NCBI RefSeq assembly: GCF_002443255.2
Contig: NW_019211456.1
Coordinates: 24,979,061-25,043,060 of the forward strand
DNA: 64,000 nt
Direction: 5' to 3'
Source of the DNA: Varroa destructor
Taxonomy: Eukaryota; Arthropoda; Arachnida; Mesostigmata; Varroidae
Part shown: positions 26,401 to 39,401 of the stretch, piece by piece
Layout: every line of letters starts with the position of its first letter
Position numbering within the stretch: position 1 is the first letter of the stretch
Notes under the pieces: generated by a model
What the model was told of the DNA's origin: nothing
Seen by the model: the letters and a program-made list of their open reading frames with translations, nothing else
The model's database searches: none
Position numbers and translations under genes: made by a program

Positions 26401-28300
26401 ACTGAATATGGTTCGTGCTTTGCCATATATTGCAAAGCGAGGTCGCTCCTCTGCTGGGGTGAATTCCCCCAATTCTTGTTGCACTTGTTTGCTACAGTCA
26501 ATTTCAGAGATAAATTTAAGAGTGGCTCAGGTATTCTCAGTAGTTAGCGATTGTTTCTCGTAACGTAATGTGGATCGAACATCGATACTTAATTGAATGT
26601 CCTCCGTAATTGAATATTGACGTCTGTCATTAGCTTTGAAACGTTAGTATGTTACTCACTATCTGTTAACTGAGGTAATGAGGCAAAGCTGTGTAAAGTC
26701 TTACCTAGAATACCAAAAAAAAACTGCCACATGCAGCGGTTATAACGACGATTGGCACTCTTATTATATTGCAGGATCGGTATTGAGTACCATCAAGCTG
26801 GTCGCTTTATTCATTACCTATGTATTTTAAAGGTCAGTTCTTATTTCCGTTACAGGTAAGTTGTCTTTATTTCGCTAAACTGGGTCATTGTCAAGATCCA
26901 TAATCACGCAAACCATAGCTGTACCCGTCATGCTTAATGCCCAGCCTGAGGCCGCGCCTAAGCTTTGGCAAAAGTGCTGCCACTGTTGGAAAGAGCAAAC
27001 AAGAACCTCGATGACTGCGAACTTCCAGAACGTAACTTTAAGCTAAGTTATGAGATATATCAGCGAAATGTGCCTTGAATAAAATTAACCACGATCATGT
27101 TGTTAGGAGCCGTTTTTCAAATCCAAAAGAAATGTTAGTAATACTAACAACAATTATAAAGTTATTTTCCATTTAGCCTGTTTTTATGTTAAGCGCGCTT
27201 GTCGTCATCTAGATGTAAAAAATTACTATGTGTGTCTTAAACGATGAAATAAAAAAATCTTTCTTGAATCGGATCAGTTACTAAATTTCCAGACAACTAA
27301 TTCAAAATTATTTTGCCCATCGATTCAAAACCATGGATTCTCTATTTCTTTGCAGAATAACACTACAATAATCACCGTTTTGTTAGCGTATGTTGTATTT
27401 GCATAAAATATGACAGAATTTGGTTTTCATTTTCAAATCAAAAATAGAAAAAAAATAATTTTTATTAACAAACGTTACCGAGGCGGAAAAAGAATGATAG
27501 ATATGAAAACATTATCCTCTTGTAGCTTAATTTAAGTTAATCTTCGAAGTCGTGCTAAGTTAAAGTTACGCAACGGTAATTCTAGTATTATAAAAGGTGA
27601 CGCTACAGAAAATTGTTCGGTTTAACACATGCTCAGTCAAATCACTTCGTACAAAATATTTATTACTATATTTATTGCTATATTGAAAGATGTCGACGTG
27701 TTGATATTTCATAAATATATCAAAAATCGTACACAAATATGACGTTTTTGACAAAATTCTGCATCCAGTGATCATTACTTTATGTTAAATTTTTGTCTTA
27801 TTTATCTAAGATCCCGCGGTATTACCATGAAAATTTTGATAAACATCTATAGTCAAGTAAACGTACTTGTTTAACGTTTTCAGGGATCATTTACGGATGA
27901 GATACGTTTATAGTAGTATAAGTTGATGCCGGAACTTATTTATTTACCATCTTCAGCAAACGTATTAAGTTATAAAATATGTCAGTTCTGAACAAAAATC
28001 ATCATATAGTTGATTCTAGTTTTCGATGTATAATCAAGTCATTATAATCGCACTCAGAATACATTGAAAATCGAGAGAGAAAATGCAGAGTCGCAATGAT
28101 TTACAAAACTTTATTAACTGCCCAGTTTCCGTTGGGATCGATGGCTTTGGTATTGGTCCATATTAAATATACGAAAGCTATATATATAACCATTTGTTCA
28201 AAAGTTAATGGGTTTTTGGTCTGGGAAGAAAACCAGGGCTTCCGCTAAACAGAGATGAAATTTCATAAAAATCCGATGCAACATCGAGTTCTCCGATGAA
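20421..28300. other. Long stretch without recognisable genes
   Basis: About 7.9 kb of AT-rich DNA. Open frames are short, carry no known motif and lack good flanking splice sites. The plus-strand frames at 22216-22635 are somewhat richer in GC and may be decayed coding or transposon sequence, but I could not match them to a family. Confidence 0.45.
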
Positions 28301-28379
28301 ATTGTATAAATCTATGTAATAAGCGTTTCGCGGTTTTTCTCAGCTATAAGTCTGTTGTAGAATAATTCCGTTCAGATAC

Positions 28380-29290
28380 TGCGGATGTTGCGTAGTGTCT
28401 ACGGAAACTAGGCATGGAATAAAGCTCAAATAAACAGGTCGTTCAAGCGCTTCAGAAACGGACAGGAGTTTATCGAGAAAAATCCCCTTCGTGGAAGGTC
28501 TGTATCGACGATTGCGCACGAGAACGTGGAAAAGACGAAACAACTGGTGCTCGTCAACAGCCATACCACAATGAAAGGGCTAGTAGAACAAGTAAGTATT
28601 TCAAAAGGCTCATCTCAGGCTCTCTCGACCGATCTTCTGGGTGTTAGAGGGCTTACGGCAAAGCTTACGCCGAAACAACTGAACGTTCCTTAGATGAACG
28701 TCCATGGGGAGCTGTGCCAGGAAAACGTTTGGCACTTCTAAAAAAAAAAACAGACTGGCTTGAATACGTTTTTACGGGTGACCAGACGTCCATATTAGGC
28801 TACGATTAGGGCACAAGAATACAATCTTTCTAATACCGATACAAAAACAAACCCCACTAAAAGGAAATCGCACGCTCTAGGCCTAAAACCAAAATTGATC
28901 TCATAGTTTTGTTCGTCCGTTGAAAAACTGTTTATTATGAGTTTATGTTGTCGTGCTCCACGCTCACCAGCAAACATTATCAAGAAGTTTTTCGAAAATT
29001 TCGCGGCTACGTCTGACACAAGGAACCTGAACTGTGGCACGGCAAGTCCTGCATCATAACGATGCACAGCAGTTGTTATAAAATAATTTAATACGTGTGT
29101 TGCTCTGACCCCCTTTCCCGGAATTAACCCCATTTTCATGTTTGCAAAAGTAACAGAAAATTTGAAATGGAAGCATATCGACATAAAAATTGCTGACCAA
29201 ACTAAGGATTGTACTGAAGATCGAATTCGAGACATGTTTTGAGGCATTAGTGTGTTATATTCGTCGGGATTTATTCTGAGGGGGACAGCT
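28380..29290 (+). mobile_element. Decayed mariner-family transposase
   Basis: Read across shifting plus-strand frames, the stretch shows the order of a mariner transposase. The helix-turn-helix-proximal part reads FKRF-NGQEFIEKNP-RGRS-ST-A-ENVEKTKQLVL (28434-28550). An STDLLGVRGLTAKLTP-like segment follows (about 28620-28680), then TDWLEYVFTGDQTS (the VTGDETW region, about 28750-28795), LHHNDAQ in place of HHDNAP (about 29050), and PPFPELTPFS (compare PPYSPDLAPCDFF, about 29110). It holds many stops and frameshifts, and the second catalytic Asp position reads N, so it cannot encode an active enzyme. I could not define the terminal inverted repeats or the target-site TA pair. The minus-strand open frame at 29247-28795 is a shadow of it. 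Confidence 0.85.
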
Positions 29291-30022
29291 TGGGGTTAAG
29301 TAATTAAGTAAATATTCGTTAATCTGGAGCAAACGAGTCATTCATTTTTGAACAGAGGGTTTTGACCATATATGTACAATATATAGCTTCACCAACAGCT
29401 ATGTGAATATAGCAACTTTATTACCAAATATCTGTTATTGACTCGGCCTACTTTGCAGCTGTGTTGGTCTACATCGTTAGCGATATACATATGACAAAAA
29501 AACGAGAACAATGATGTACAGTAACAATGGTTTGCATGTTATTCTAAAGCCGTTACTTAATTCAGTTTTGTAAGTTGTACGAACCACAAAGTGTATTTCT
29601 ACACTCTAAACTTGATGAACCTAATTCTACTGAGAAGTCGTTCTACTCGTTCAGAATTAAAGTCCACCAGTAAAAATAGATGTTTGTGGAAATATAAAAT
29701 TTCGTTCGAAATGTGCAGACTACAAAAAAAAAATATCGTGCTTTTGTGTCTGAGTGAGGCTAAATCCGAGTTTACAATCTGCAAGTTTCTATTAAATTGA
29801 ATATTTTTTTGATAGGGTAGCTTCAGTAACCCACCAAAAAGTTAGATTATCTTATGTCAGGTACGACGTAAGGTCCTGAATAGTGTATGATAAACTAACT
29901 CAAGTAACCTGAATGCAACTCTTTCTTCTCGACGGTTTTGAGCTCAACCGCCACTGCTGTGGCAGATTTTCACTATTCACTTCATAGAGCCGCTATGTAC
30001 CCTGCCGATACCAGAGACCTGT
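29291..30022. other. Stretch between the mariner remnant and the GPI-protein gene
   Basis: Probably includes the 3' UTR of the minus-strand gene that ends at 30023. A minus-strand AATAAA (plus TTTATT at about 29418) is one candidate end. Otherwise nothing is recognised. Confidence 0.4.
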
Positions 30023-33000
30023 TCAAAATAAAGTAAGGATCAAAAGCGAACAACTAATTATAAGCAGGTGTCCACCACCAATCTGAGCAACGGCTGTTGA
30101 TGAATCATTATCACTGAAGGTCCTCGATAGGCGACTGCTAGCGGACGCAGCAGGTCTTTCAAATTTCGCTGTAGCTTGCAGCCTCCTGGCCGTATCCTGG
30201 TTTGAGTCGCCGAAATCAGTTGCCGACGACGTGAGCGTTGGTGATGCTGCAAACGCGGACGACGAACTATTGTGATCCGACAAGGCCCGGTTATTGTACT
30301 GATTTGACAACCGATATGACGCGCCGCTTGCCCCTGCCGATGCGGGTGTTAGGTGCGACTGCCTCGCGATCTCCCGCGAATCAAAGTTATATCTATCGTA
30401 ATAATCGTCCCGATTCCTTGGATCGTTTGTCGACCGAAAAGTGCTATGTCGATGGCGAATATCATTGTTGTACATCTTGTTATCGTCCACAATGGGTGAA
30501 CCGTTAAGCGACATCGAAGAGGACACAACTATGGGACGATCATTCGTGAAAATCGAGTGACCCCGTGATTTCGGACATTCGTACGAAAGACTGGAAAGAA
30601 GTCGCAGAAGCGTGTGAATAATTTGACCAATTTAACATCACTTGAAACTGACATGGACTAGCATAGGAATACGAAAAAAAAGCTCCTAGAAAAACAAACA
30701 GGCAGTTAGAAGTAGTAGAAGGGACAAAGAGGTGGTAGAGCTTAGATGGTTATCAGTGGTAAATACGATGTTTCAACTGTTTGATGGCCGACGTTTCTGC
30801 CAGGAAATACTTAAAATACGAAAGGTTATTCAGGAATATGGAAGGTGTTGCCTTTCAACTCGCTTTCTAGGCAAAGTGGTAATTACGTTAGGCCATTTAC
30901 TGGGTTCTGGCTACTGGGCAATATGACAGATTTGAATTCTATTTATATGTTGTACTCTTATGCGGTTAAGTACTTATCCGAAATCCAGTCTTCTATGTAA
31001 TTCATTCAAAGTTACGAGTGGATAGGATACTTGACCTTATGCTAATGGGGTAGACTTTCTGCTAACGGGGACATTACAAACCTTTCTCTACATATGAAGC
31101 ATAAAATATGTTAGGGCGAAAAGTTTACGTCATCGCAAAGATACGTACGCACTCTTCCGTGGCTGAAACTATAATTTCATTAACTGCCTTTGACCTCATA
31201 AAATATATATTAGCAAAATCTTCAGGGCAATGGTCTTCTAACAAAGCAGCCGAAAAAAAGATCGTATTATTGTAGGCTTCGTCAGATATCCATAGCTAGG
31301 ATGCTAAAGAAAAAAAACGCCATAGAGAGCCAAACAAAGATAAAATCCGAATCGTTTGTGATCTACAGGGAAAATGGTAACCCTTCGCAGTATCTTGATC
31401 TTCTGAAAATGATAGTCGATCTATAATTATACAAGAGAATAATGGGTGTTTATCATTAGTTGTTTTTTTTTATTTACTGCTCTATTTATCCATTCTACTA
31501 TTACTTGGCTATGTTATAAAATATGGATAAAGGAGAGACTGCTCGTTAAATGAAATTAGAAAGCTCGTCTGGTTCGTCTTCTGCCGTTTTTACTAATGTA
31601 AAGTAATCAAAAGAAAAAAAAAAACACTTTATGCGACAATTCGTGCTCGGATCAGTGTTGGGGTACTGCTACTGTTACAAACTATATAATGATATTATTG
31701 AAAGTGATGTGATATGGTTTAGTGCTTCATGCATAGCATACTTGCTAGCGGTTTAACGTATCTTTGCTCGGACTAATGAGGCTGTAGTGTTAGAAACCGC
31801 AACAGTTATTGTTATTCTCGTTATCAGAATCACTAGGTGTGAACGGTCTAGCATGGAAGTTCATTCAGTCGAAAGCACAATAGGTTTAGTAGAAACCACG
31901 AGTCGTATAGCAAATAACAGTCAAACGGTTAGGTTACGTATCGTTACCATCGTGGATCGTTTGCCAATGCCATTCGCCAAAATGAGACAAACAAGGCAAA
32001 ATCCGACTGAAAGTTACCACAGAAGTACAAAAAGTTTTTTCTGTTTTTGGCAGCTGGCAGATGCCACGCTGTTGATAGCGATTGTGAAACGATCGACATA
32101 CCCTCTACCTGCTTTACTATAACTTCTTGTTTTTCATTTCCTATTTGAACTCTAATAAGTGAGCTGACTGTAATAGTGATGAGGAAGCCATAGTTAAACA
32201 AGCTTTTGAGACAATAGCCAATCATCGGTAGCGCATGAATTGTCAAACCTCAGGTTAGAAAGTGAAACCATTAATGATTTGGCTTTGTAGCTATGTTGTA
32301 CCTGGAAAAACATAAACTGGGTTTTAGTGGCACTTAACAATTTGCAAACTATTTTTTGTGCAATTTGATGTAGAGAGAGGACACGAGCGATCTGGGTCGT
32401 CGGTACACTTCTGGGCACATATAACGCGACAAGAATTTCTGGGACATCTGAGTTAATTTGTTGAATGAATTTCATAAAGCTTGTCTCGACTGAATCAAGG
32501 ATACAGAGCAGAATGTATTAAACTCACACAAGTCTGCAATAGGAAGCTATTTGGCAAAATGTCAACCAATGTGCATTCTATGAAGGATACCTGACAAAAT
32601 ATATATGTTACAGAATGCTGATGATTAGAATAACCGTACAAACATATCATGCTTACATAATATTGTCAATATATAGCACTCAACAACGCTTTTATAATCC
32701 AGTTGGTTTAACCATTGAGTTTATATATGTCCAGTGTATATTTAGTCAAAGAACTGGTACCATTTTCCCTCTGTCGATAAAAGTGCATATATTTGGAGGC
32801 GAATTACCAACGTTAGGGAGCGGTGTTTATAGTCTGAGAGCAGACGACATTAGCCTGCGATACTCACGAGTAAGAATTTCCTGAGCATCTATGAATTAGA
32901 AATGCCATCGAGTGGTCCATAATGGTCCGAGCGTGCGATCCGCACAGGCGAAGAAGCGGCTCACTGACGCAACTTCTGAACTTTGAGTATGAACTGAAAT

Positions 33001-36000
33001 AAAAACAATAACATTAAGCAAATAATTCACAATAGCTTCTACCAGATATTAATAAGCTAAATACAACACCAAATAAAATTTAAAGGTAAATAAAAATATA
33101 CACATTTTTCCGTTCCTGCCATTATACACGTTTCATAAATCAGTTTGATACAAAATTAAAATTACACCCAGCATAACGGTGCCATTATTCAGCGAATTAA
33201 TGATTTCAAGGTCCTATCTCACTGCTGTCTTGGAGAACACGCTTCTTTTCTTTATGTACGCTTGACGCGTCGCAAATTTGTTTTGTCGTTGCCTTTTTGC
33301 CTATTAATATACGCCTCAGTCAGATCCGTAGGCCAAGAATACTTTGCGGTGCTTTGAATAGGTTACCTGATGCCAACCAAGCTAACACAAATGTATATTA
33401 AACCTTCGCGGAAATAGCTGTGATGTAATGTAAAAAAATGTTTAAAACCCATGCGAATCATGTAGAACGTGTTTCCAGGCGGGCCTTGCGTCCGCTTTGA
33501 TATGACTGTAAATTTGAGAATCGTCTTTCGATGGGCTTTTGGCACGCTAGACCTGCTCACGAATCTTTTTTAATATTCTGCTAGTTTACTATTGCTGACG
33601 CTAAACGTGTGCCGGAAGAACATATCGTCTGCTTGCTGCTCATGCTGGACAAAACTACTGCACTAAGCTTCCATTCGAAGAAAGTTTATTTTCAAATACA
33701 TGGACATTGCTGAGGAGGTTCATTAGAATTCATTAATTCGTTATATATATATATATTTTTTTTTTTTTTGAGTTACCCCACATTATAACTGACAGGATAA
33801 CACCTTTCCTATGTTAATCCCATTTTTAATGAATTACGGCCTCACTGATTCGGTGCCAATTCATTTTTCGATCTTGAGCTTTCTTTTCTTTTTGTGACGA
33901 ACTTCTTACTATAACATATGGTAGGCACAACTTGAGGATTAATTCAATATCATATATTGAGAAATGGCGTTTACGAACAGATCTTGACTAATGTTTTGAT
34001 GATGTTCAGCATTGTGCCTTTAAAGATAAATGCATTCTGTGGTCAGGAAATTAGGCAACCCCATGAACAATTGATCGGTATAAGGCCTTTTCATTTGTTT
34101 TCCTGTAAGTACATCGCTAGTACTTACAGGAAAGTAAAGGAGAAGAATATGCAGGATCTCGGGTAGACTAGTCTTCATTTTTGTCTTCTAAAACCTTGAG
34201 TTGTATCTAACGCACTCTGAGATCATTGTTTGTGTTACAGGTGACTATCTACGTGGCACACAATCGGCGGAAAAAAATCGACGAAGGTGCTCCTCAGCTA
34301 CCGTCAAGCTTAGTCTCTCATATGGTTATGCAAGGAATATCCACAACTTTAAATGCGAATCAATTCTAGATCATTATTGTATGGTTTTCTATACTTCGCA
34401 ATCGCTTTCTCCGCCTAGAGCGTCCTCGTATCACATAGAAACTCGTCTATTTGTACATTATACATGTGCGTTGAAAGCAGCGCGGAATATTTTGATTTTC
34501 TAAGGATAAAGGCTGTTATTGGAAATACTGTTACTAGACGCCTATTACCCGTATCGGCCGAGACTGCGAGGGGAAAAATTACTCATATAAGCTGCAGTGA
34601 ATAAGATTTTAATAACTGTGTTACTCTCATATGAATCTTACTAAGTGCATTTGTAGCATGTCTCGTGTGATTGGCACACTGCAGATATGATAAAGCCTTT
34701 CTCAGACCGTCTTCTTTAACATTGGTATTACCTGCATTGGACTTTTGCCCCACATTTCCTCGCAGTTTCTGGCCAGCATGGCACATTGTAATGGTTTTAC
34801 ATTACCGCGAAGGCAGGCCAACTTTGCCAAACGTAAATCAAGTTGCTTTGTGTGTGTCATTAACTCACATCACCGTAGCAACCTAAACCTGGTTGAATTT
34901 TATGCTATTACAGCTCCGTCTATTTCCGTCTCTCTGTTTGCTGTGTTCAGTTGGGGTGGGCCCACCTCCAGTTGGTCGCTCCAATATAACATAAATCAAC
35001 ATTTAAAATCATTTATATGTTATTATATAATATTTATATGTATAAAAAAAAACATTTACACTCATAAATATAATTCGTGTGCCCCGTTCTATACAACAGC
35101 CAAACTGAATTCTAGCTTCGGCCATCTTTCTGTTCGGTAAACAAGAGCAAATGGGGGGCGGAGTTTGTTTTTGTCGATGCGGTTGTGGAAGGCATAGCCA
35201 TTTAGAGAAGAAAAAAAAGGTGGACCCATTCGATAGGAACAAAATAATTGCTAACAGTCTCAAGTCAATTGTGAATATATCTATTTCCCCAGCAGTGATA
35301 AACACATGCAGACCCACTAATAGAATGATATTACGAAAGATTCAAGAACAACAACACCAACAGGGACCGGAACATGACACATGGGTTATATTATTTCAAT
35401 TACATTTATGCAGAACTGTCAATACAAGGTCATCATTATAGTGCTGCCGTCCTTCCCATGTCCATGCGACTTGTTACGTGATTGCGCCGCGTGATGGCGT
35501 TTGCCCTTAAATTATACAAACCAGCAGATGTTGTCACTAGCTTCACTGCCGGACTGACTGACTTCGCCCACCATGTCGTTATAATGAGAGCCACAGTTGT
35601 CCACGGAGACCTTGCGGAAGCATGATGCACTCTGAAGGTACTCTGAAAACGGAAGCGCAGGTAATGTATTCAGCGAATGTACTCTTTAAACATACAAAAG
35701 CCTTGTTTTGCCGGAGTTATTTTTAAATCCAAGCATAATTTGTATTGTGGTTCTGGCTTTTACTAGAAGATAAACGATGTCTGCGCTGTCATGGTAATAA
35801 TTATCAAGCAAGGTTTCCGATTCGAATTTGCTGGCGGGCCTGAATTATGTCCTGTAGGATATGCTGCGGCTGATGTTATCGTCAGTACTTAGTGAGGTAA
35901 CTTCTTGTTGGCTGTACAAAGCTGTTCTTTAAGTAAATGTCAAAGGCGTTAACCTTTCTGATACTTGTCGGAAGCGCAAATCGCGTGAACGGTGTCAATG

Positions 36001-36745
36001 GAGTCCCCTACAGCGTCGTTGAATCTCGATCGTTGATCGTCGCTAGCACAGTCTTTCACATAGAGTCGAATGCAATCCACAAACCCACCCCACATCCTGT
36101 AAATAGAGGAAGACTATGCTGTTTAGGAAAAAGTTATATGACTTCATAACTGATTCGTTGCTGTGAGTTTACCCTCTGTTGAAAACTTCGATAGCTTGCA
36201 ACAGAAAATGCTCAATAGCTTGAGCGTTTCCCAGCTGTGCTACTTTCAGTGTCCTGATACTTGGTTCGCCTTTCGTACGTTTCAAGAACTTTGTGCGATA
36301 TTTAGTATTACAATTAAATGTGTTATAAATTCGTCAATGACCTATGGACATAACAGATTTAGAATATCTCTCGCCTGCCCGACCGAGGCGTAGCGAATCT
36401 GCCTCGTTTAGCAGCGGGTTTGTGCCCGAAAGATCATTAACAGTTACTTTCCGACCATGGAGCTGACGTGTTCTAGGCGTTTCGAAGAGGAATGATTACT
36501 TAAATCATCAGTTGGTTTGAATTTCTCCATAGGTCGGTAAAAACGTGTTTCTCCTACTTGATTGGACTGCTGAAACTGTAGATAATAGTCGCTGACCTGC
36601 ACATATTGTCGATGTGTTGGAGATTCGTTGGAAACATGTATTCGAGATCATGGAGAAACGGCCGTACTCTTTCTGTACAGTTATGCATACGACCTTCACA
36701 GCTTTCGCGAACAGCGGCCATTGCTGCAACGTTGAGCAGGATCAT
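30023..36745 (-). CDS. Secreted 14-cysteine haemolymph-type protein with GPI-anchor tail (5 exons, 368 aa)
   Basis: Exons on the minus strand: 36747-36597 (ATG at 36745), 36096-35954, 35642-35522, 32993-32868, 30590-30023. Intron phases are 2, 1, 2 and 2, and every junction agrees. Visible parts: short signal peptide (1 to about 15, MILLNVAAMAAV); an ectodomain with cysteines at 16, 23, 49, 58, 66, 90, 105, 114, 137, 138, 146, 155, 174 and 185, including a CC pair and motifs such as FVDCIRLYVKDC, ASCFRKVSVDNC and YSKFRSCV; a Ser/Asn/Asp-rich linker (about 186-350); and the hydrophobic end GGGHLLIISCSLLILTLF, typical of a GPI-attachment signal. The cysteine spacing resembles arthropod secreted proteins of the 27-kDa haemolymph glycoprotein type; this is recognition by pattern, not by search. 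It is probably an extracellular surface protein of unknown role. The acceptor just before the ATG suggests an upstream non-coding exon. Exon 4 can also end in a stop codon (see findings), so a soluble form is possible. Confidence 0.8.
34099..34133. repeat. Perfect 14-bp foldback with 7-nt loop
   Basis: TTTCCTGTAAGTAC at 34099-34112 is matched by its exact reverse complement at 34120-34133, with loop ATCGCTA. It lies in the third intron (35521-32994) of the GPI-protein gene. The arm contains a splice-donor-like CTGTAAGT, and its complement an ACTTACAG, which is probably coincidence. Confidence 0.95.
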
Positions 36746-39373
36746 GCCTAGAATTAAAATTAGAATAAAAATAAAAATCTGTGAAAATTTTGTTCTCAAT
36801 GCGCATTCGGGATGTTTTTTTTTTGATGATTTTATTACCGTAGAAGTTAACCTATCTCCCCGGCAAAGCAAAAGCTATTAGAGCATCCTTATTTGCGGCA
36901 ACTCCAGTGGCTATTGTTGCCAGCGCGAACTTCAAATCACGGACCTGGGCCTGTGCAACCTGTCACCACACTTTTCATTAATTAGTAAATACTGAATAGT
37001 ATTTCTTTCTGATATTGTCTTTTTTTTTCCTATAGCGTATGTTTGTTCTCTAAGTTGAGCAAATCATATGAAATTCTAATAGTATTTACGGGCTACGATG
37101 GGTCTATGCTATAATACGTCATACACACACGACAACGATATGCAACCGGCATGAGTCTGTTGCTGAGGCGTCTGCGGAGTGAGGAATAGAGCATTTTCTT
37201 TGGCTATCGTTTATTTTTAAGAAGCGTTTCGACTCCAGACTTTTATCGCTGATTTGAATTGAAATCGCCAGTTGAAACGGACGTAACATTGGAGCTAATG
37301 CCGTTCCTCACAGTGTAACGCTTGGTAAGCAATCATAGCTAGAAGAATTACATTAAAAATAGACTGCTAGAACGATGCCTAAGAAAAAATTAAACTGTAA
37401 CAGAAAATCTATATAACTATGATTTGAATAAAATAGCCGTATTGTCTAAATATATAGTGAAATAGGGCAAACGTAGGTTTACAGTTGCCGACGTCGCAAG
37501 TCAACAGCCAGACAGACCGACAGGGGTAAAAGGGTTGACTACGACACTGTGTAAACATTGCTCGACTGTACCTAAAGTTACGTTGTAAGCACACTTTTCC
37601 CCTCTATGCACATCTCCCTTAATATTCTCGTGAATGTTCACCAGAATTATCCGCAACCTAAACCTACCTATTGCCACGTCCTAACTATTACCAGGTCAGT
37701 ATTAATTTGAGTCGAAAAACAAAGATCGCAAGTAGTTACAGGTTACCTTTACATTACGCATGGCAGCTGTGAATTCGGATAAAAAGCAAAACCATTAAAT
37801 TCTAGACTGCCAGTCCGCGACGCGTACGCCAATTTTATCCTATGACGTTTATCGGTACGGTATCCACGCATCCGAGGATAAGTTACCTGTTTTACTATAC
37901 TGAAATTAATTTCTAGACTACCTCTTACCTTACCTGGACACGCCATATTTGATCATACTCACGTTGACTTCATACGTACCATGTACGTATTTTATATATA
38001 ATCTCTATGCATTCATAACATCTCAGTATTACATTACGCCTCCAAAGATAGGCAGGCCCTCCCGTTAAAGAAAGCATCGATTTCAGCGATCCGCTTAAAC
38101 GTACAGCCACATCTTTCCCCGTTTATGAAGGCCAATGTCTATTCGTTTTAAGGTAATAAGCGTTCAGCAGACAATTACGTTGCCACGTACAGACAGTATT
38201 TCTTCTAGCCACGGCAAGGAGAAACAATTTTACGTTTTTTTTTTTTTTCTAAAAACAGCAGCTCCAAGTATTATATTTGCCCTTGCATGAATGACAGGGA
38301 AAGGAAAATGCGTTTATAAATTGTAACGTTCCGTAATTAAGCAATGCAGAAGTGGTGCTTACTAAAGCAAAGATTAAAACCGCTTCCGTTTCTTTCTTTT
38401 TCAATATGTGGCTTTATTAATTGTATTCGATATTTTTTTTACTTCATTATTTAGCCAACGCAATCAATATCTTTATTATATTTGATGCACGCCTCATACA
38501 CGCATTGGAAAGGTACGCTTCAGATGTAAGGAAGTACGAGTGGATAAGCAGAAAATGAACGCCTCAAAAAGCGCATGCTCGTCTACGTAAAGCTTTGACG
38601 ACTGGCATGAATTGGACAGATACGATAATAGATCCATCCAGTATCCCGCCCGTCATCACCCAGAAGCTTTGCGTCCTAAGAGTCACTAACTCACAGCTTA
38701 AATACTTCTAAAGTCTAGATTTCTGAATGGTTCCAATGACGATAAAGACAATTATCATTGGAAGTTCTATAACAGGCCATATTGCATGTTGCGTGTTGAA
38801 CATCGACCCGATACGCCCAATATCGCGTTTCCTGCCTAACGCCCCTCAGATAAGTTCGTCTTTCGGGAAAAGCAATAACTCGCGATGGTATCCTTGTGTT
38901 GATGACAAAAATTTTTTAATTTCTCCATATTAGTGGTTGTGCACGATCGGTCGTAAATGGCAGTTGGGACCAGAACGAATCTGCTTCTCATCTATTGTTC
39001 AGTACGCCTTGAATGGAAAAATGCTTTTTGCCAGTAACTTAGCCCCGAGGGAATTTTATCACATGATACTTTAAATCGACCGTGTCTGTTAAAAAGGTTG
39101 GGAGCCGTGAGGAATTCTAAAAAAATTTAGTAACACAAGCTATGGGAAAAACTCTTTGTGTCTTAGGTATAGTACTATTATTATAGCATTACTAAACTGG
39201 CGATCGATGTTTTTGGGCGTCGGTCCGATGCGGGCGTCGGTGCTATCGCTGATCACGATAGAGGGCGTTTCAGATAACAGACAGAGCTGTTCGCGCGTTA
39301 ATTCTAATCGTTGATTGATGCAGCGAAATAGTGACCATCGAACGGCTTATACAGTCAGTAGATGCTTTCCTAG

Positions 39374-39401
39374 TTTTTTTTTTTTTTTTTTTTTTTTTTT
39401 T
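39374..39401. repeat. Pure 28-T tract
   Basis: An uninterrupted run of 28 T, followed by CGCTCCCTTTAGCGG. Seen from the minus strand it is a poly-A run after non-repetitive sequence, as at the 3' end of a retroposed copy. No coding remnant was recognised next to it. Confidence 0.9.

Noticed and set aside
34702..34860. Cys-containing minus-strand frame (LACLRGN, CAMLARNCEEMWG) inside intron 3 of the GPI-protein gene
   Set aside because: Looked at first like the fourth exon, but no acceptor gives the required phase 2, while the exon at 32993 fits perfectly. Possibly an unused or decayed exon.
36188..36300. Open minus-strand stretch reading KRTKGEPSIRTLKVAQLG
   Set aside because: Considered as exon 2 of the 14-cysteine gene; it has no cysteines and the wrong phase, and the exon at 36096 fits exactly.
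36370..36430. tRNA-like stretch (GCGTAGCGAATCTGCCTCG)
   Set aside because: No consistent cloverleaf on either strand and no B box; left unannotated.
38727..38933. Plus-strand frame with VDDKNFLISPY, reminiscent of a Tc1/mariner transposase
   Set aside because: Only one short motif-like piece; the expected flanking landmarks were not found in any frame.
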